Positions 8,669 to 16,098 of a DNA stretch of 64,000 nt are shown one piece after another; position 1 is the first letter of the stretch, and every line of letters starts with the position of its first letter. Both the position numbers and the translations under genes were made by a program. Under the pieces are notes generated by a model that was not told where the DNA came from, made no database searches, and saw only the letters and a program-made list of their open reading frames with translations. The stretch comes from Sediminicola sp040566555 (GTDB lineage: Bacteria; Bacteroidota; Bacteroidia; Flavobacteriales; Flavobacteriaceae): contig NZ_JBEWYP010000003.1 of NCBI RefSeq assembly GCF_040566555.1, positions 1 through 64,000 of the forward strand, written 5' to 3'.

Positions 8669-9167
8669 GCAGTAGGGCTTCTAGGGCAGCCTTGTAATTA
8701 GGCTCATCCACAATTTCAGGTACTAATTCATTGTATACAACTTGTCCCTTTTCATCTATCACGACAACCGCTCTAGAATGTAAACTTTGTAGTGGGCCAT
8801 CGGTAAATTCCAACCCATAAGATTTACCAAAACTACCTTCCCTAAAATCAGAAAGCATTTCTACCTTGTCAATACCCTCAGCACCACAAAAACGTGCTTG
8901 GGCAAATGGGAGGTCTTTGGATACACACAATACCACGGTATTATTTAATTCGGAAGCCTCTTTGTTGAATTGTCTTACCGATTGGGCACATGTACCGGTA
9001 TCGATACTTGGGAATATATTTAGAACCACTTTCTTTCCTATATAATTGGCAAGGGTGGAAGGTGATAAATCTGTTTTTGTCAAATTGAAATTAGGAGCTG
9101 ATGATCCTATTGTAGGAAGTTCACCAAGGGTGTTGATGGTATTTCCTTTTAAAGTAACTATTGCCAT
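8661..9167 (-). CDS. tpx: Thiol peroxidase Tpx (atypical 2-Cys peroxiredoxin)
   Basis: 168 residues from the ATG at 9167 (MAIVTLKGN), which is the normal start of the family. A frame extending 22 residues further upstream has no family resemblance. The peroxidatic Cys60 is in DTGTCAQSVRQFN and the resolving Cys94 in ARFCGAEG, the atypical 2-Cys Tpx pair. It reduces alkyl hydroperoxides and hydrogen peroxide with thioredoxin as electron donor. A thioredoxin-like gene lies 360 bp upstream in the same direction. It overlaps dgkA downstream. Confidence 0.95.
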   Translation of the reverse strand: MAIVTLKGNTINTLGELPTIGSSAPNFNLTKTDLSPSTLANYIGKKVVLNIFPSIDTGTCAQSVRQFNKEASELNNTVVLCVSKDLPFAQARFCGAEGIDKVEMLSDFREGSFGKSYGLEFTDGPLQSLHSRAVVVIDEKGQVVYNELVPEIVDEPNYKAALEALLHA

Positions 9168-9231
9168 TTGGAGCGGTTTTGAATTTTGTGGTGAAATTAT
9201 AAAATATATGCATGAATCAGAGCTTTTGACC

Positions 9232-9265
9232 ACAAAAAAAGTCCTTCAAATTATTGAAGGACTTT
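9232..9265 (-). terminator. Terminator of the peroxiredoxin-thioredoxin-DUF6952 operon
   Basis: A 12-bp stem (9238-9249 with 9254-9265, loop ATTA) is followed on the minus strand by TTTTTTT-type sequence (9233-9240). It lies 20 bp past the DUF6952 stop and separates this operon from tpx-dgkA. Confidence 0.85.
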
Positions 9266-9284
9266 AACCGTAATGTTTTGGCCA

Positions 9285-9542
9285 TTATTTGTCTATTGCA
9301 CCAAGTACGCGCTGCATAAATTGGTTCAAGGCATCTTTTTTGGGTGTGCCCTCTTTTATGGCTTTGGCAACATCCAAGGCACCGTACATATTGGAGATGA
9401 GCTCTCCAATCACGTCCAGCTCTTCGTCTTTTAAGGAAGGTACTTCTGTAAGAGCTTCCAAAGTTTCAATGGTCTCTATCACAAAATCTTCATCGTTCTC
9501 TTCAATGAAGGTTGTGAGATGTTTAATTATAGGTAACTTCAC
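9285..9542 (-). CDS. DUF6952 family small protein
   Basis: An 85-residue acidic helical protein without signal peptide, membrane segment or cysteine. From memory it matches the small DUF6952 family that sits beside thioredoxin and peroxiredoxin in flavobacteria; I cannot confirm the family number here. Its start overlaps the end of the thioredoxin gene by 20 bp, so translational coupling is likely. No biochemical function is known to me. The context suggests a peroxide-defence accessory or regulator. Confidence 0.8.
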   Translation of the reverse strand: MKLPIIKHLTTFIEENDEDFVIETIETLEALTEVPSLKDEELDVIGELISNMYGALDVAKAIKEGTPKKDALNQFMQRVLGAIDK

Positions 9543-9837
9543 TGATAAGTTCTTTTAAAACATCGTATTTATTCGTTTGAACCTGGTTCTTTAACTTCCC
9601 GTTGGTAAAGGCTGCAAAAGTTGGTAGATTATCAACGTTGGCAAGCTTTCTTGATTCTGGAAATTTCTCGGCATCAGCGATAACAAATGTGATACTCTCA
9701 TTTGTGGAAGCCTCTTTTTTAAATTTAGGTTTCATAATACGGCAATTGCCACACCAGGTTGCAGAATATTGAACCACAACATTTGTATTGTTATCCAGGA
9801 TCTCCTGTAAATTGTCTTTTTCCAATTCTAGTATCAT
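9523..9837 (-). CDS. Thioredoxin family protein
   Basis: 104 residues, a single thioredoxin fold with active site W28-C29-G-N-C32 and the cis-proline segment NLPTFAAF. The CGNC centre differs from the CGPC of housekeeping thioredoxin, which usually shifts the redox potential. It is cytosolic, with no signal peptide. It lies between the peroxiredoxin gene upstream and a DUF6952 gene that overlaps it, so it is a good candidate for the peroxiredoxin reductant. A terminator-like hairpin stands between it and the peroxiredoxin gene. Confidence 0.93.
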   Translation of the reverse strand: MILELEKDNLQEILDNNTNVVVQYSATWCGNCRIMKPKFKKEASTNESITFVIADAEKFPESRKLANVDNLPTFAAFTNGKLKNQVQTNKYDVLKELISEVTYN

Positions 9838-9859
9838 AACTATTGCAAATTTTTAAGTT

Positions 9860-9889
9860 GATAAAAAGCATGGAGCAAGAGCTCCATGC
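9860..9889 (-). terminator. Intercistronic terminator/attenuator after the peroxiredoxin gene
   Basis: A perfect 9-bp stem GCATGGAGC/GCTCCATGC (9868-9876 with 9881-9889, loop AAGA) is followed on the minus strand by TTTTT. It stands 22 bp past the peroxiredoxin stop and 31 bp before the thioredoxin start. I see no separate promoter for thioredoxin, so partial read-through giving more peroxiredoxin than thioredoxin is likely. Confidence 0.75.
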
Positions 9890-9910
9890 CTGTAATCTCA
9901 AATGCCTTAT

Positions 9911-10555
9911 TTAGTTTGCGTGTGTAGAAAGATAATTGGCAACTCCGGTTCTGTTAGCGGACATTGCATCTTTACCTTCTTCCCAGTTTGCTGGACAAAC
10001 CTCACCTTTTTCTTGAACATGGGTATATGCATCTACCAAACGCAAGTATTCGTTTACGTTTCTTCCCAATGGCATATGGTTGATACCTTCGTGGAATACA
10101 GTTCCTTCCTCATCAATAAGATAAGTAGCTCTGTACGTTACGTTGTCACCATCTACGGTTACAACCCCTGTTTCATCATCATACTGTTCGTTGGTGATAT
10201 CCAGGATACCCAAAGTAGACGCCAAGTTTCTATTGCTGTCTGCCAAGATAGGATAAGTTACTCCTTCGATACCTCCGTTGTCTTTTGAAGTGCTCAACCA
10301 TGCAAAGTGAACCTCTGCAGTATCACAGGAAGCGCCTATTACTAAAGTGTTTCTTTTTTCAAATTCCCCTAAAGCAGCCTGGAAAGCGTGCAATTCGGTT
10401 GGGCAAACAAATGTGAAATCTTTTGGGTACCAAAACAACAATACCTTTTTGTTATTGTTTTTTGCCTCTTCCAAAACATTGATCTTAAACGTATCACCCA
10501 ATTCATTCATCGCGTTCACTGATAAATTCGGAAATTTTTTCCCTACAAATGCCAT
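9911..10555 (-). CDS. Peroxiredoxin, typical 2-Cys (AhpC/Prx1 type)
   Basis: 214 residues with peroxidatic Cys51 in FTFVCPTELH and resolving Cys187 in GEVCPANW, the typical 2-Cys arrangement across a dimer. The C-terminal extension past CPANW is longer than in E. coli AhpC and resembles Prx1-type enzymes with a YF-like tail. It detoxifies hydrogen peroxide and organic peroxides in the cytosol. It heads an operon with a thioredoxin and a DUF6952 protein. The start MAFVGKKFPNLSV is preceded by a 5' leader of roughly 25 bases if the -7 box at 10588-10595 is used. Confidence 0.95.
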   Translation of the reverse strand: MAFVGKKFPNLSVNAMNELGDTFKINVLEEAKNNNKKVLLFWYPKDFTFVCPTELHAFQAALGEFEKRNTLVIGASCDTAEVHFAWLSTSKDNGGIEGVTYPILADSNRNLASTLGILDITNEQYDDETGVVTVDGDNVTYRATYLIDEEGTVFHEGINHMPLGRNVNEYLRLVDAYTHVQEKGEVCPANWEEGKDAMSANRTGVANYLSTHAN

Positions 10556-10853
10556 ATTTTCTTTGTTTATATATTAATTTCTTACTGCAAAATTACAGTT
10601 TAATATTGCGCCTAAGCGTCATTGGAATTGGAAAATACTATGGGAGAATAATTTATATAAATGCCGATGGGATAAAGCCAAAAATCTTACCGACTTGGCA
10701 TTTTCGGGGAGTGTATTTTAGGGTATTGTCAAAATACACCCACTCTCATTGTGAAGTTGGTTTTTGTAGATTTTGGAAAGAATCAGTTATTTGTGATTGT
10801 AATCCTATGACCGTGTTTCGTTCAAGGTTTTAAGTTCTTTTTACAGTATAAAA
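10556..10853. other. Spacer between nhaC and the peroxiredoxin gene
   Basis: 298 bp holding the peroxiredoxin promoter at the left and the nhaC 3' flank at the right. No gene is supported; a 94-codon plus-strand frame at 10549-10833 starts inside the peroxiredoxin 5' end and shows no motif. No clear terminator for the nhaC transcript is visible. Confidence 0.5.
10588..10595 (-). promoter_or_regulatory. -7 box of the peroxiredoxin promoter
   Basis: On the minus strand TAATTTTG is an exact match to TAnnTTTG, 33 bp upstream of the start codon. The -33 element is weak (TTAG at 10612-10615). Confidence 0.5.
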
Positions 10854-12347
10854 CTATGCAGGGTTTTCAGATGTTGCCAATTGTTTGATCTTTATTTTTA
10901 AAGCAGCAAAAAGCAAGGTCATGAATGGGCTCAGCCAGTTAAAGATGGCATAAAAGAAATATTCGCCAACACCAACGCCCAATACGCCGCTATGATAAGC
11001 TCCACATGTGTTCCAAGGGATCAGCACAGAGGTTACGGTACCAGAGTCTTCCAAGGTTCTACTTAAGTTCTCAGGGGCCAGACCTTTGTCCCTATACGCC
11101 TTGGCAAACATTTTACCCGGAACCACAATGGCCAAATACTGGTCGGAAGCGGTAACGTTCAGCGCCAGGCAACTGGCCACAGTACTTGCGAAGAGGCTAA
11201 AGGTAGATTTTGCCATTCCTAAAAGGGCGCTACTTATTCTGGCAAGGGCACCAATACCATCCATAATTCCTCCAAAGACCATAGCGCAAACAATCAACCA
11301 AATAGTGCCCAACATTCCGGCCATTCCTTTTGATGAAAATAGATCATTAAGGGCTTCGTTTTCGGTGGCGATGTTCGTTGAGACAGTGATGGCGTTCATG
11401 ATGCCTTTATAGCCTGTCTCAAAGGTCATTTGAGTCGCCCCGGTTATTCCCATAACTATTTCGGGTTGAAAAATTAAGGCAAACACCCCTCCCAATAAGG
11501 TACCTATCAATAAGGCCAAAAGTGGCGGGGTTTTTTTTAATATCAGTAGTATCACCGCAACAGGCACCAAAAACAACCATCCGTTGATGTTGAAGGTGTG
11601 GTCTATGGAATCCAATATGGCTTGTGTGTCGGCAGATCCCGTGGTATCAATGGAGAACCCCATGATGATAAAAACCAATAAGGTAACAGAGATGGTAGGG
11701 ATAGTGGTGAGGGACATGTATTTTATGTGGCTGAACAATTCTCCACCGGCCATTGCAGGTGCTAAATTTGTAGTATCGCTCAAAGGGGACATTTTGTCTC
11801 CAAAGTAAGCCCCTGAAAGGATTGCTCCCGCAGTCATTCCCAGTGATATGCCAAGGGTGTCACCTATTCCAATCAACGCAATACCAACTGTGGCCGATGT
11901 GGTCCAAGAGCTTCCTGTAGCAATTGAAATAACTGCACAAATAATCACACAGGCCGCTAAAAATATGGTTGGATTCAAAACCTGTAAGCCATAATAGATC
12001 ATGGACGGTATAATACCACTGATCAGCCAGGTACCGGAAAGGGCCCCAACCATCAAAAGAATGATTAGGGCCCCTGTGGTCGATTTTACATTTTCCGCAA
12101 CTTCCGCCAACATTTGGTCATAGGTGACCTTATTAAAAACACCTACAATTGCAGCAACGGCTGCTCCCATGAGTAGAATAAATTGGTTGGAGCCACTAAG
12201 GGCATCGTCCCCAAAAACAAAAACATTGTAAGCCAACATACCTACCAGTGCAAAAACTGGAATCAAGGCTTCCCAAATGTTTAATTCTTTATTCTCAACT
12301 ATATTTTCGTCCTCTGGTTTTGATGAATTAATATCTTGACTCTGCAT
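10854..12347 (-). CDS. NhaC family Na+/H+ antiporter
   Basis: A 497-residue polytopic inner-membrane protein with about 11-12 helices after a hydrophilic N-terminus of 24 residues. GSSWTTSATVGIALIGIG, GAILSGAYFGDKMSPLSDTT and the late DSGTVTSVLIPWNTCGAYH are hallmark segments of the NhaC family, including the acidic and Ser/Thr residues of its ion path. It probably exchanges sodium for protons, which suits a marine bacterium. Related NhaC-fold proteins can exchange malate/lactate or other solutes, so substrate is inferred. It is probably transcribed alone. Confidence 0.92.
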   Translation of the reverse strand: MQSQDINSSKPEDENIVENKELNIWEALIPVFALVGMLAYNVFVFGDDALSGSNQFILLMGAAVAAIVGVFNKVTYDQMLAEVAENVKSTTGALIILLMVGALSGTWLISGIIPSMIYYGLQVLNPTIFLAACVIICAVISIATGSSWTTSATVGIALIGIGDTLGISLGMTAGAILSGAYFGDKMSPLSDTTNLAPAMAGGELFSHIKYMSLTTIPTISVTLLVFIIMGFSIDTTGSADTQAILDSIDHTFNINGWLFLVPVAVILLILKKTPPLLALLIGTLLGGVFALIFQPEIVMGITGATQMTFETGYKGIMNAITVSTNIATENEALNDLFSSKGMAGMLGTIWLIVCAMVFGGIMDGIGALARISSALLGMAKSTFSLFASTVASCLALNVTASDQYLAIVVPGKMFAKAYRDKGLAPENLSRTLEDSGTVTSVLIPWNTCGAYHSGVLGVGVGEYFFYAIFNWLSPFMTLLFAALKIKIKQLATSENPA

Positions 12348-12366
12348 GAAAGGTATGTTAGTTACC

Positions 12367-12380
12367 TCGTAATATTACGA
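12367..12380. promoter_or_regulatory. 14-bp perfect palindrome in the nhaC leader
   Basis: TCGTAATATTACGA is a perfect inverted repeat starting 20 bp upstream of the nhaC ATG. Partly matching arms (GTTACC/GGTAAT) flank it. It could be an operator; no regulator is identified. Confidence 0.4.
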
Positions 12381-12416
12381 TTTTGGTAATTGTTCTGCAA
12401 GTCTTTTAAATTTTGC

Positions 12417-13637
12417 TTATTTGCTCAATTCTGCCTCTTTTAGGATTCCCAATTCTAACATGCAGTTTTTCATGGTTTTATATGTTCTGTGGATATCATT
12501 GTCCAACCCAATGGAAAAACGAATCAGTCCATTTGATAGTCCCATTTCCACTTGTTCTTCCATAGGGATCTCGGAAGAAGTAGATGTTCCAGGGGCGCTG
12601 AAAAGGGTTTTGTAAAAACCAAGGCTAACCGCCAAATATCCTAAATTCTTTGCTTGCATAAGTTCCATAAGGGCATTTGCCTGATCCAAAGAACCTACAT
12701 CCAAGGTCATGATACCTCCAAAGCCGTATTCTTCGGTCATCTGATCCTTCATTATCTGATAACTTGGGTGCGATTTTAAACCTGGGTAGACCACTCTTAA
12801 TCCGTCCTTAACAAAGTTTTCGGCCAGATAAAGGGCATTTTCACTGTGCTTTTTCATACGGATATGAAGGGTTCTCATATTTTTTAAAATGGAGGAGGCC
12901 CTTAAGCTATCCATGGTACTTCCCAAAAGCATTCCCGCGCCGTTGTTCACATCTTTTAGGCTTAGGCAAAAATCAGAAGTTCCACATACAACCCCGGCAA
13001 CACAATCGCTACTTCCATTGATGAACTTAGTTAAACTGTGTATTACTATGTCCGCGCCCAGTTTGCCCGGGGCGATAGACAGTGGGGAAAAGGTATTGTC
13101 CACAACAAGTGGAAGATTATATTTTTTTGCTAGTTTGGAAAGGGCTTTGATGTCCGCTATCTCCAATAAAGGGTTGCTTACCGCCTCACAATAGATCATT
13201 TTTGTTTTTGGGGTGATGGCTGCTTCAACCGCTTCTAGATTTGTGATGTCCACAAAAGAAGTTCCAATTTTGAATTTTTTTAGAAAATTCTTCATAAAGG
13301 CATAGGTGCCACCATAGATGGTCCTGCTGCTAACGATATGGTCATCGGTATCACAAAGTTGAAAAATCACCGCTGTAATGGCACCCATTCCACTGGCAGT
13401 AACATTTGCAGCTTCCGTTCCTTCCAAGGCGGCTAAAGCCTCTCCTAAATATAGGTTGGATGGGGTGGAGTGCCTGCTATAAAGATAACAACCTTCCGTA
13501 TTCCCTTCAAAGGTATCAAACATGGTCTTGGCCGATAGAAATGTGTAGGTTGATGAGTCGGAAATTGAGGGGTTAACCCCGCCAAATTCACCAAAATATT
13601 GTAAATCCTGAATACTGTCTGAAGCCTTGTAATCCAT
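12417..13637 (-). CDS. Cys/Met-metabolism PLP enzyme (methionine gamma-lyase or cystathionine gamma-lyase/synthase type)
   Basis: 406 residues of the trans-sulfuration enzyme family. SGMGAITA, the stacking-tyrosine segment IYGGTYAF and VVDNTFSP are present, and the PLP lysine is K204 in HSLTKFINGSSD. True methionine gamma-lyases usually carry a cysteine (Cys116 in Pseudomonas) where this protein has Gly110, so a cystathionine lyase/synthase or broader C-S lyase role is equally likely. It is divergent from an Lrp-type regulator, which often controls amino-acid catabolic genes next to it. The substrate is not settled. Confidence 0.85.
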   Translation of the reverse strand: MDYKASDSIQDLQYFGEFGGVNPSISDSSTYTFLSAKTMFDTFEGNTEGCYLYSRHSTPSNLYLGEALAALEGTEAANVTASGMGAITAVIFQLCDTDDHIVSSRTIYGGTYAFMKNFLKKFKIGTSFVDITNLEAVEAAITPKTKMIYCEAVSNPLLEIADIKALSKLAKKYNLPLVVDNTFSPLSIAPGKLGADIVIHSLTKFINGSSDCVAGVVCGTSDFCLSLKDVNNGAGMLLGSTMDSLRASSILKNMRTLHIRMKKHSENALYLAENFVKDGLRVVYPGLKSHPSYQIMKDQMTEEYGFGGIMTLDVGSLDQANALMELMQAKNLGYLAVSLGFYKTLFSAPGTSTSSEIPMEEQVEMGLSNGLIRFSIGLDNDIHRTYKTMKNCMLELGILKEAELSK

Positions 13638-13672
13638 AATAAGTTTGTTTTTTATGGTTTAAAAATAGGAAA

Positions 13673-13728
13673 TACTAGTTTTACTGTCAATATTTACTAG
13701 TTTTATAAGAAAATAAATCTAGTAAAAA
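13673..13728. promoter_or_regulatory. Phased CTAGT operator array between PLP enzyme and Lrp regulator
   Basis: CTAGT occurs at 13675, 13697 and 13719, spaced exactly 22 bp (about two helical turns). The first two copies share the longer motif TACTAGTTTTA. A related TTTATTAG-ATTTTA follows at 13733-13746, out of register. Lrp-family octamers wrap DNA with sites phased on one helix face, so this is the natural binding region for the divergently encoded regulator. Confidence 0.6.
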
Positions 13729-13794
13729 CATATTTATTAGATTTTAAAGTTGTTTATTGTGGATCAGCGAACCAAATCATGAATAAGAATCAGG

Positions 13795-14253
13795 ATGAAA
13801 TTTGACGAAATTGATGTGAGATTATTGGGTCTTTTACAGCAAGACAGTAAAAAGACCACCAAGGAATATGCAAACCAGTTGAATCTTTCAGTTACAGCTG
13901 TTTACGAGCGTATCAAGCGATTGGAAAAGACAGGTTGCATTACAAAGTATGTGGCCCTGGTGGATAAAAAAAAGGTGAACAAGTCGTTCGTGGTGCTCTG
14001 CCATGTGAAATTGGTACAACACACCAAAGAATTCGTAACCCAGTTCGAGCGGGAAGTTCTAAGGCTTCAGGAGGTGGTGGAGTGCTATCACATCAGCGGG
14101 GATTACGACTATATTTTAAAAATTCATGTTAGTGATATGGAGGCATATAGGGACTTCATGGTGGCTAAGCTTACGGCCATCAATCATATAGGGAGTACCC
14201 AGAGCTCTTTTGTCATTACAGAAGTTAAGCATACCACAGCAATTCCTATCTAG
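13795..14253 (+). CDS. Lrp/AsnC family transcriptional regulator
   Basis: 152 residues. An N-terminal AsnC-type helix-turn-helix (about 5-60, with LGLLQQDSKKTTKEYA and VYERIKRLEKTGCI) is followed by a RAM/ligand-binding alpha-beta domain (about 68-145, with HISGDYDYILKIHVSDMEAY). Such regulators sense amino acids and commonly control the adjacent divergent gene and themselves. The neighbour is a Cys/Met-metabolism enzyme, so a sulfur amino acid is a reasonable ligand guess. The phased CTAGT array lies in the shared upstream region. Confidence 0.95.
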   Translation: MKFDEIDVRLLGLLQQDSKKTTKEYANQLNLSVTAVYERIKRLEKTGCITKYVALVDKKKVNKSFVVLCHVKLVQHTKEFVTQFEREVLRLQEVVECYHISGDYDYILKIHVSDMEAYRDFMVAKLTAINHIGSTQSSFVITEVKHTTAIPI

Positions 14254-14289
14254 CACCCCATTAATAACAGAAGTTTGGAAGCTACAGGG

Positions 14290-14319
14290 TTTCTAAACCA
14301 GAAATTAATACTAATTTTG
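14290..14319 (+). promoter_or_regulatory. Promoter of lpd
   Basis: The -7 box TAATTTTG at 14312-14319 matches TAnnTTTG exactly. TTTC at 14290-14293, 18 bp upstream, resembles the -33 TTTG. The start codon is 27 bp past the -7 box. Confidence 0.5.
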
Positions 14320-14346
14320 TGATGTTTTAAAAAATCAAGGATATAT

Positions 14347-15753
14347 ATGAGTTCATACGACGTAGCCATTATTGGTTCAGGCCCAGGAGGATATGTTGCA
14401 GCGATACGTTGCGCACAATTAGGAATGAAAACAGCAATTATAGAAAAGTACTCTACTTTGGGAGGTACTTGTCTTAATGTAGGTTGTATACCTTCTAAGG
14501 CATTGTTGGATTCATCCCATCACTATGAAGATGCAGTAAAGCACTTTGAGGAGCATGGTATTGAGATACCTGGGGAGATAAGAGTGAACTTGGAGAAAAT
14601 GATTTCTAGAAAACAATCCGTCGTGGATCAAACCACCAAAGGGATACAGTTTTTGATGGATAAAAACAAGATCGATGTATTTGAAGGAATGGGGAGCTTT
14701 AAGGATGCCACCCATATAAACATCGAAAAAAGCGATGGTAAGTCAGAGACCATAGAGGCTAAGAATATCATTATCGCAACTGGATCTAAACCATCTACCT
14801 TACCGTTTATCAAATTAGATAAGGAAAGGGTAATAACCTCTACAGAAGCTTTAAAACTAAAGGAAATTCCGAAGCATATGATTGTCATAGGCGGTGGGGT
14901 TATTGGTCTTGAATTGGGACAAGTGTATAAAAGATTGGGTTCTGAAGTGACCGTTGTGGAATTTATGGACCGCATTATCCCAGGAATGGACGGAGCGCTT
15001 TCCAAAGAACTGACCAAAGTTCTTAAAAAGCAGAAAATGAAGATTAATACGTCGCACAAAGTTAAATCCGTCGAAAGGAAAGGTGACGAAGTGATTGTAA
15101 AGGCGGATGACAAAAAAGGAGAAGAAGTAACTTTTACGGCCGATTATTGTTTGGTAGCGGTAGGGCGTAGCCCATATACTGCCGGATTGAACTTGGATGC
15201 AGCCGGCGTAAAATTGGATGAGAGGGGCAGAGTAGCCGTGAACGATCATTTACAGACCAATGTTTCCAATATCTATGCCATTGGAGATGTGGTCAGAGGA
15301 GCTATGTTGGCCCATAAGGCAGAAGAAGAGGGGACTTTGGTAGCTGAGATTATGGCCGGACAAAAACCACACATCGATTATAATTTGATTCCTGGTGTTG
15401 TTTATACCTGGCCAGAAGTGGCTGCTGTAGGTAAAACGGAAGAGGAGTTAAAAGAAGCTGGGATCGACTTTAAGGTGGGACAATTTCCAATGAGGGCTTT
15501 AGGTCGCGCTAGAGCTAGTATGGATATAGACGGATTTGTTAAGATCCTTGCAGATAAAAAAACGGATGAAGTATTGGGTGTCCATATGATAGGAGCCCGT
15601 GTTGCGGATCTAATTGCAGAAGCGGTCACCGCGATGGAATTTAGAGCCTCTGCCGAAGACATTTCTAGAATGAGTCATGCACATCCAACCTATGCGGAAG
15701 CTGTCAAAGAAGCTGCCTTGGCCGCTACAGATGACCGGGCACTGCATATTTAA
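14347..15753 (+). CDS. lpd: Dihydrolipoyl dehydrogenase (E3)
   Basis: 468 residues. It has FAD-binding GSGPGGYVAA, the redox disulfide C42-C47 in GGTCLNVGCIPSK, NAD-binding VIGGGVIGLELG, a second FAD motif NIYAIGDVV, and C-terminal HAHPTYAEAVKEAAL with the His-Glu pair that protonates the thiol. It reoxidises the lipoyl groups of pyruvate and 2-oxoacid dehydrogenases and the glycine cleavage system, passing electrons to NAD. It is monocistronic, with its own promoter and a shared terminator. E1/E2 genes are not adjacent. Confidence 0.97.
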   Translation: MSSYDVAIIGSGPGGYVAAIRCAQLGMKTAIIEKYSTLGGTCLNVGCIPSKALLDSSHHYEDAVKHFEEHGIEIPGEIRVNLEKMISRKQSVVDQTTKGIQFLMDKNKIDVFEGMGSFKDATHINIEKSDGKSETIEAKNIIIATGSKPSTLPFIKLDKERVITSTEALKLKEIPKHMIVIGGGVIGLELGQVYKRLGSEVTVVEFMDRIIPGMDGALSKELTKVLKKQKMKINTSHKVKSVERKGDEVIVKADDKKGEEVTFTADYCLVAVGRSPYTAGLNLDAAGVKLDERGRVAVNDHLQTNVSNIYAIGDVVRGAMLAHKAEEEGTLVAEIMAGQKPHIDYNLIPGVVYTWPEVAAVGKTEEELKEAGIDFKVGQFPMRALGRARASMDIDGFVKILADKKTDEVLGVHMIGARVADLIAEAVTAMEFRASAEDISRMSHAHPTYAEAVKEAALAATDDRALHI

Positions 15754-15771
15754 AACAAACATTACCCAATT

Positions 15772-15806
15772 AAAAAATCCCATCAAGTTACTTGATGGGA
15801 TTTTTT
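15772..15806. terminator. Bidirectional terminator, lpd and CDGSH gene
   Basis: A perfect 16-bp stem AAAAAATCCCATCAAG/CTTGATGGGATTTTTT with loop TTA lies between two convergent genes. The A and T ends of the stem serve as the U tract in either direction. It begins 1 bp from the stop of the minus-strand gene. Confidence 0.93.
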
Positions 15807-15807
15807 G

Positions 15808-16041
15808 TTAGTTCTTATGTGATCCGTCGCAATAGGGTGGATTCTTGGTCTGTTTACAAGTACAGAGAAAGGCTGTTTTTTCTTCCTCCACAGCAAAGCC
15901 CATAGAAGGGGTTGCGTTATGTGCCTTGTGTGAACCATCGCAAAAGGGTTGATTGCTGCTATGGCTACAGGTACACCAGCCATACCTTTTATCTTTTTCC
16001 AATTTTACGGCTATAGGCGCGTAAGCTTTCTTCTCGCTCAT
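15808..16041 (-). CDS. Double CDGSH iron-sulfur domain protein
   Basis: 77 residues with two CDGSH modules: CTC...FCDGSH (about 23-38) and CTC...YCDGSH (about 60-75). Each has the C-x-C-...-C-x8-H pattern (three Cys, one His) that binds a labile [2Fe-2S] cluster. The arrangement resembles the tandem form seen in mitochondrial MiNT and many small bacterial proteins. It is soluble, without signal peptide. A role in Fe-S or redox homeostasis is inferred. A TACTTTTG -7 box lies 18 bp upstream. Confidence 0.93.
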   Translation of the reverse strand: MSEKKAYAPIAVKLEKDKRYGWCTCSHSSNQPFCDGSHKAHNATPSMGFAVEEEKTAFLCTCKQTKNPPYCDGSHKN

Positions 16042-16058
16042 AATTATGATTTAGGGCG

Positions 16059-16066
16059 CAAAAGTA
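16059..16066 (-). promoter_or_regulatory. -7 box of the CDGSH gene promoter
   Basis: On the minus strand TACTTTTG matches TAnnTTTG exactly. It gives a very short leader of about 10 bases. The -33 element is unclear. Confidence 0.45.
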
Positions 16067-16098
16067 ATGGAAAGTGAACCAGTGTAAATAGTGGATGC

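Noticed and set aside
10549..10833. 94-codon plus-strand frame in the nhaC-peroxiredoxin spacer
   Set aside because: It starts inside the peroxiredoxin gene, covers that gene's promoter and shows no motif.
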